Source: an uncultured Roseibium sp.
GTDB lineage: Bacteria > Pseudomonadota > Alphaproteobacteria > Rhizobiales > Stappiaceae
Direction: 5' to 3'
Assembly (NCBI RefSeq): GCF_963675985.1
Contig: NZ_OY780958.1
Span: 2,542,001 to 2,606,000 of the forward strand
Length of the DNA: 64,000 nt
A program made the position numbers and the translations under genes. The notes below the pieces were generated by a model that did no database searches, was not told the DNA's origin, and saw nothing but the letters and a program-made list of their open reading frames with translations. Below, in pieces: positions 61,051 to 64,000 of this stretch. Positions within the stretch are counted from its first letter, which is position 1. Each line of letters starts with the position of its first letter.

Positions 61051-62208
61051 TCAATACGCCGTGTCGTTGTCGCGTTCGATGGTGGCCTCGTCGACCTTGC
61101 CCCACAGCACCTTGTAGACCCAGGCGGTATAAGCCAGAACCAGGGGCAGGAAGATGATGGTCACCACCAGCATGTTGAACAGGGTCTGGTGGCTCGACGA
61201 TGCATCCCAGACAGTCAGGCTCGCATCCGGCTGCACCGAACTCGGCAGCAGGAAGGGGAACATCGAGACACCGACGGTCGAAATGATGCCGAAGACAGCC
61301 AGCTTGGAACAGACGAAGGTCAGCACTTCCAGCCGGGTCTGCAATCCGATCAGCGCACCGAAGGTTCCCAGGAAGCCCAGCGCCGGCGCGATCATCATCC
61401 AGGGATGTACCGAATAATTCGCCATCCAGGCACTGCCGTCGATCACCGCTTTCTTGAACAGCGGATTAGCCGGCATGTTGGGGTCGATCTCGGAGGTGAT
61501 CCGGTAGCCCTGCACGTAGCCGGAGTAGACCAGGTAGCCGCCGAGGGCGAAGAGCACCAGGGCGGCGATCGCAGCGATCGAACCGTAGCGACGTCCCCTG
61601 ACCGCGACGATGCCGTCGGTTTTCAGCCCCAGCCAGGCGCCGCCGTGCATAACCAGCATGGCGACCGACAGCAGTCCGCACAGAAGGGAGAACGGCGTGA
61701 ACAGTCCGAAGAAGGACCCCTCGTAGGTCATCCTCAGGTCCCTGTCGAGGGTGAAGGGCACGCCTTCCAGGACGTTGCCGACCGCCACGCCGAAGACCAG
61801 CGCCGGCACGAAGGAGCCAACGAACAGCGCCCAGTCCCAGCCGTTGCGCCACGACGGGTCGGGTCGCTTGGAGCGGTACTTGAACGATACGGGGCGCAGG
61901 ATCATTGCCGCCAGCACGACGAACATCGCCAGATAGAAGCCGGAAAAGCTGATGGCATAAAGCGGCGGCCAGGCAGCAAAAATCGCACCGCCACCGAGGA
62001 TGAACCAGACCTGGTTTCCTTCCCAGGTCGCACCGATGGAGTTGATCGCCACACGGCGCTCGGTATCGGTTTGGCCAACGAAGGGAAGCAGGGTTCCGAC
62101 CCCCATGTCGAAACCGTCTGTTGCGGCAAAGCCAATCAGCAGAACGCCCAGAAGCAGCCACCAGATCAGCTTCAATGTCGAATAGTCGATCAGTTCAGAA
62201 AGGATCAT
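61051..62208 (-). CDS. cydB: Cytochrome bd ubiquinol oxidase subunit II (CydB)
   Basis: This 385-residue membrane protein starts with the family pattern LIWWLLLGVLLIGFAATDGFDMGVGTLLP and has SIGATWEGNQVWFILGGGAIFAAWP. The length is close to E. coli CydB (379). It forms the terminal oxidase with CydA, reducing oxygen to water at low oxygen tension. Confidence 0.95.
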   Translation of the reverse strand: MILSELIDYSTLKLIWWLLLGVLLIGFAATDGFDMGVGTLLPFVGQTDTERRVAINSIGATWEGNQVWFILGGGAIFAAWPPLYAISFSGFYLAMFVVLAAMILRPVSFKYRSKRPDPSWRNGWDWALFVGSFVPALVFGVAVGNVLEGVPFTLDRDLRMTYEGSFFGLFTPFSLLCGLLSVAMLVMHGGAWLGLKTDGIVAVRGRRYGSIAAIAALVLFALGGYLVYSGYVQGYRITSEIDPNMPANPLFKKAVIDGSAWMANYSVHPWMMIAPALGFLGTFGALIGLQTRLEVLTFVCSKLAVFGIISTVGVSMFPFLLPSSVQPDASLTVWDASSSHQTLFNMLVVTIIFLPLVLAYTAWVYKVLWGKVDEATIERDNDTAY

Positions 62209-62212
62209 CGGT

Positions 62213-63814
62213 CTACTCCGCTGCGATAGGGGACATACCGCCGGTTCCGGCCGGCATGGCTTGCGGTTCGTCGCCGTCGTCGGGCCCTTTGCGGATGTAT
62301 TTAAGCATCAGCGAGACCTCGATCACCAGAAGCGTGCTGTAGAGGGCGACGAAGCCGGCCAAGGTCAGTAGGACTTCGGCCACGGACAGGTTGGACACGG
62401 CCGCATGTGTCGGCAGCATGCCTTCGATGATCCAGGGTTGGCGACCGTATTCGGCGACGAACCAGCCCATCTCGCAGGCGATCCACGGTAGCGGGATCGA
62501 CAGGACCGCGACATGCAGCAGCCAGCGTCCCTTGAAGCGCAAGCCTTCCACCTTGCCCGTTGAGGCCAGGAAGAAGAACACCCCGGTCAGCAGGATGAAG
62601 AAGAAGCCGCAGGCGACCATGATCCGGAACGCATAGAACATCGGCCAGATGTTCGGGACGGCGGACCAGGCGGCCGCATCGATTTCCTCATTGGTCGCAT
62701 TCGCCAGATCCTTGGCGTAGGGCATCAGCAGATAGGCGTAACCGAGATTGTGCTGGTTGACGACGAAGTCGTTGCGCACGGCCGGGTCGACTGTCTCACC
62801 CGCATCGCCCGCGGCCCGGATCTTCTGCAGGGCTTCCCAGGCGATCACGCCCTGGCGGATCCGATCTTTGGACTTCTCGACCAGTTCCTTGATGCCGGGA
62901 ATGTCCTTGGTCAGCGACCGGGTGGCGATGAGCCCCATGACATAGGGAACCTCGATGGCAAAGCTGTTGTCCCTTGCCTCCATATCCGGAATGGCGATGA
63001 GATTGAAGGAAGCCGGAGCGGGTTCCGTTTCCCACATGGCCTCGATGGTCGCCAACTTCATCTTCTGATTCAAGTTCGCCTCGTAACCGCTTTCGTCCCC
63101 AAGAACGACCACGGACAGGGAAGAAGCAAAACCGAAGGCGGCAGCAACGGCGATCGATCGCCGCGCAATCTCGATATGCCTCCCCTTCAGCAGATACCAG
63201 GCAGAAATGCCGACAACGAACATCGAGGCCGTGACATAACCGGCCGATACCGTATGCACGAACTTGGCCTGGGCAACCGGATTAAAGAGCACCTCGAAGA
63301 AGCTGGTCACTTCCATGCGCATCGTTTCGGGGTTGAATTCACTGCCGACCGGATGTTGCATCCAACCGTTGGCGATCAGGATCCAGAGCGCGGACAGGTT
63401 GGTGCCCATGGCAACCGCCCAGGTGGCCGCTAGGTGTTGGCGTTTCGACAGTTTGTCCCAACCGAAGAAGAACAGTCCGACGAAGGTCGCCTCCAGGAAA
63501 AAGGCCATCAGTCCCTCGATGGCCAATGGCGCCCCAAAGACGTCGCCGACATACTGACTGTAGTAGCTCCAGTTCATGCCGAACTGGAACTCCATGGTCA
63601 GGCCGGTCGCAACCCCGAGCACGAAGTTGATGCCGAACAGGGTTCCCCAGAACTTGACCATACGCTTCCAGACTTCACGCCCGGTCATGACGTAGACCGT
63701 CTCCATGGTCGCAAGCAGGATTGACAGGCCTATAGTCAACGGCACGAACAGGAAGTGGTAGAGCGCCGTCATCGCAAACTGCAGCCTGGACAGGCTGACA
63801 ACATCAAGTTCCAT
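62213..63814 (-). CDS. cydA: Cytochrome bd ubiquinol oxidase subunit I (CydA)
   Basis: This 533-residue membrane subunit binds haems b558, b595 and d. The haem ligand H20 lies in LSRLQFAMTALYHFLFVPLT, and the GRQPWIIEGMLPTHAAVS region lies near the C-terminus. A long quinol-binding loop (RSLTKDIPGIKELVEKSKDR and QHNLGYAYLL) matches the E. coli bd-I type and not the short-loop CIO type. I chose the ATG at 63814, with GAGG seven bases upstream, over the frame start at 63859. Confidence 0.95.
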   Translation of the reverse strand: MELDVVSLSRLQFAMTALYHFLFVPLTIGLSILLATMETVYVMTGREVWKRMVKFWGTLFGINFVLGVATGLTMEFQFGMNWSYYSQYVGDVFGAPLAIEGLMAFFLEATFVGLFFFGWDKLSKRQHLAATWAVAMGTNLSALWILIANGWMQHPVGSEFNPETMRMEVTSFFEVLFNPVAQAKFVHTVSAGYVTASMFVVGISAWYLLKGRHIEIARRSIAVAAAFGFASSLSVVVLGDESGYEANLNQKMKLATIEAMWETEPAPASFNLIAIPDMEARDNSFAIEVPYVMGLIATRSLTKDIPGIKELVEKSKDRIRQGVIAWEALQKIRAAGDAGETVDPAVRNDFVVNQHNLGYAYLLMPYAKDLANATNEEIDAAAWSAVPNIWPMFYAFRIMVACGFFFILLTGVFFFLASTGKVEGLRFKGRWLLHVAVLSIPLPWIACEMGWFVAEYGRQPWIIEGMLPTHAAVSNLSVAEVLLTLAGFVALYSTLLVIEVSLMLKYIRKGPDDGDEPQAMPAGTGGMSPIAAE

Positions 63815-64000
63815 CGCGATACCTCGGGTTTGGCCGGATCGGGATTCCGAATCCGGCAATTGAAGATCATACTGGGGTCAGTTTACAAAAATTTCGTGTA
63901 CTGCCCCCAGCGTGGCGGTTTCCTCCCGAAAACGCGTATGTAGCCTTTCTGGAAACGAAAAAGACGACCTATCCTATTCCGCGGCCACGCTCTTTTCCAC

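Noticed and set aside
63974..64000. Possible 3' end of a further minus-strand gene (stop TAG at 63974, reading ...EKSVAAE)
   Set aside because: Only eight codons are visible. A cydC or cydD gene is expected there by operon habit, but the sequence is too short to support a call.
1..64000. tRNA, rRNA, CRISPR arrays, insertion sequences, integrases
   Set aside because: I saw no cloverleaf, direct-repeat array, transposase or integrase motif anywhere in the window.

Overview
The window is about 62-65% GC by eye, densely packed and rich in catabolic operons. Fused LivHM and DctQM transporters, several TRAP systems, UPF0280 and DUF1185 proteins, a VanAB pair, a LigM/PurU/MetF C1 branch and a cydABX operon all point to an alphaproteobacterium. 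A marine or soil Hyphomicrobiales/Rhodobacterales type is likely, but this is inferred from gene content and not from a marker gene. No tRNA, rRNA, CRISPR array, transposase or phage gene was seen.

Left part (1-13.4 kb): a molybdenum hydroxylase (fused [2Fe-2S]/molybdopterin subunit cut by the window edge, plus FAD subunit) lies divergent from a ferredoxin-NADP reductase. Then come a 6-hydroxynicotinate reductase-like Fe-S protein, a UPF0280 protein, two tandem DUF1185 proteins, a Rieske oxygenase, a branched-chain-type ABC importer and a MarR regulator. Three copies of a 16-bp inverted repeat (TTTGYATACTAACRAA) sit in the control regions. The set looks like one regulon for an unidentified ring compound, possibly an N-heterocycle, and is the best candidate here for an undescribed pathway.

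13.5-22 kb: an RpiR regulator with a class III aminotransferase, and an AraC regulator divergent from a TRAP transporter, a serine hydrolase and a carnitine-dehydrogenase-like enzyme. Their substrates are unknown.

22-47.3 kb: an island for lignin-derived methoxyaromatics. Hydroxycinnamates are probably imported by a TRAP system, activated by Fcs and shortened through hydratase, SDR dehydrogenase and an amidohydrolase-family beta-ketoacyl-CoA hydrolase, under a MarR repressor. O-demethylation is encoded twice: VanAB (oxygenase, formaldehyde) and LigM (tetrahydrofolate). MetF and PurU handle the resulting C1 units. GalD/LigK/GalB process 4-oxalomesaconate from gallate or protocatechuate. No ring-cleaving dioxygenase and no vanillin dehydrogenase is in the window. 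Two operator families tie the island together: a 42-bp box at ech/fcs and at an acyl-CoA dehydrogenase, and ATGTATACAT at vanA, metF, ligM and gntR.

47.4-64 kb: two convergent two-gene units, each behind an FNR/FixK-like box, encode a small membrane protein plus an HMA-like protein, and a P-type ATPase plus a strongly atypical MetK homologue. Several hypothetical genes follow, then a tandem-domain serine protease, an NHL-propeller protein, a membrane spermidine synthase-like protein, a peroxiredoxin and cytochrome bd oxidase (cydABX).
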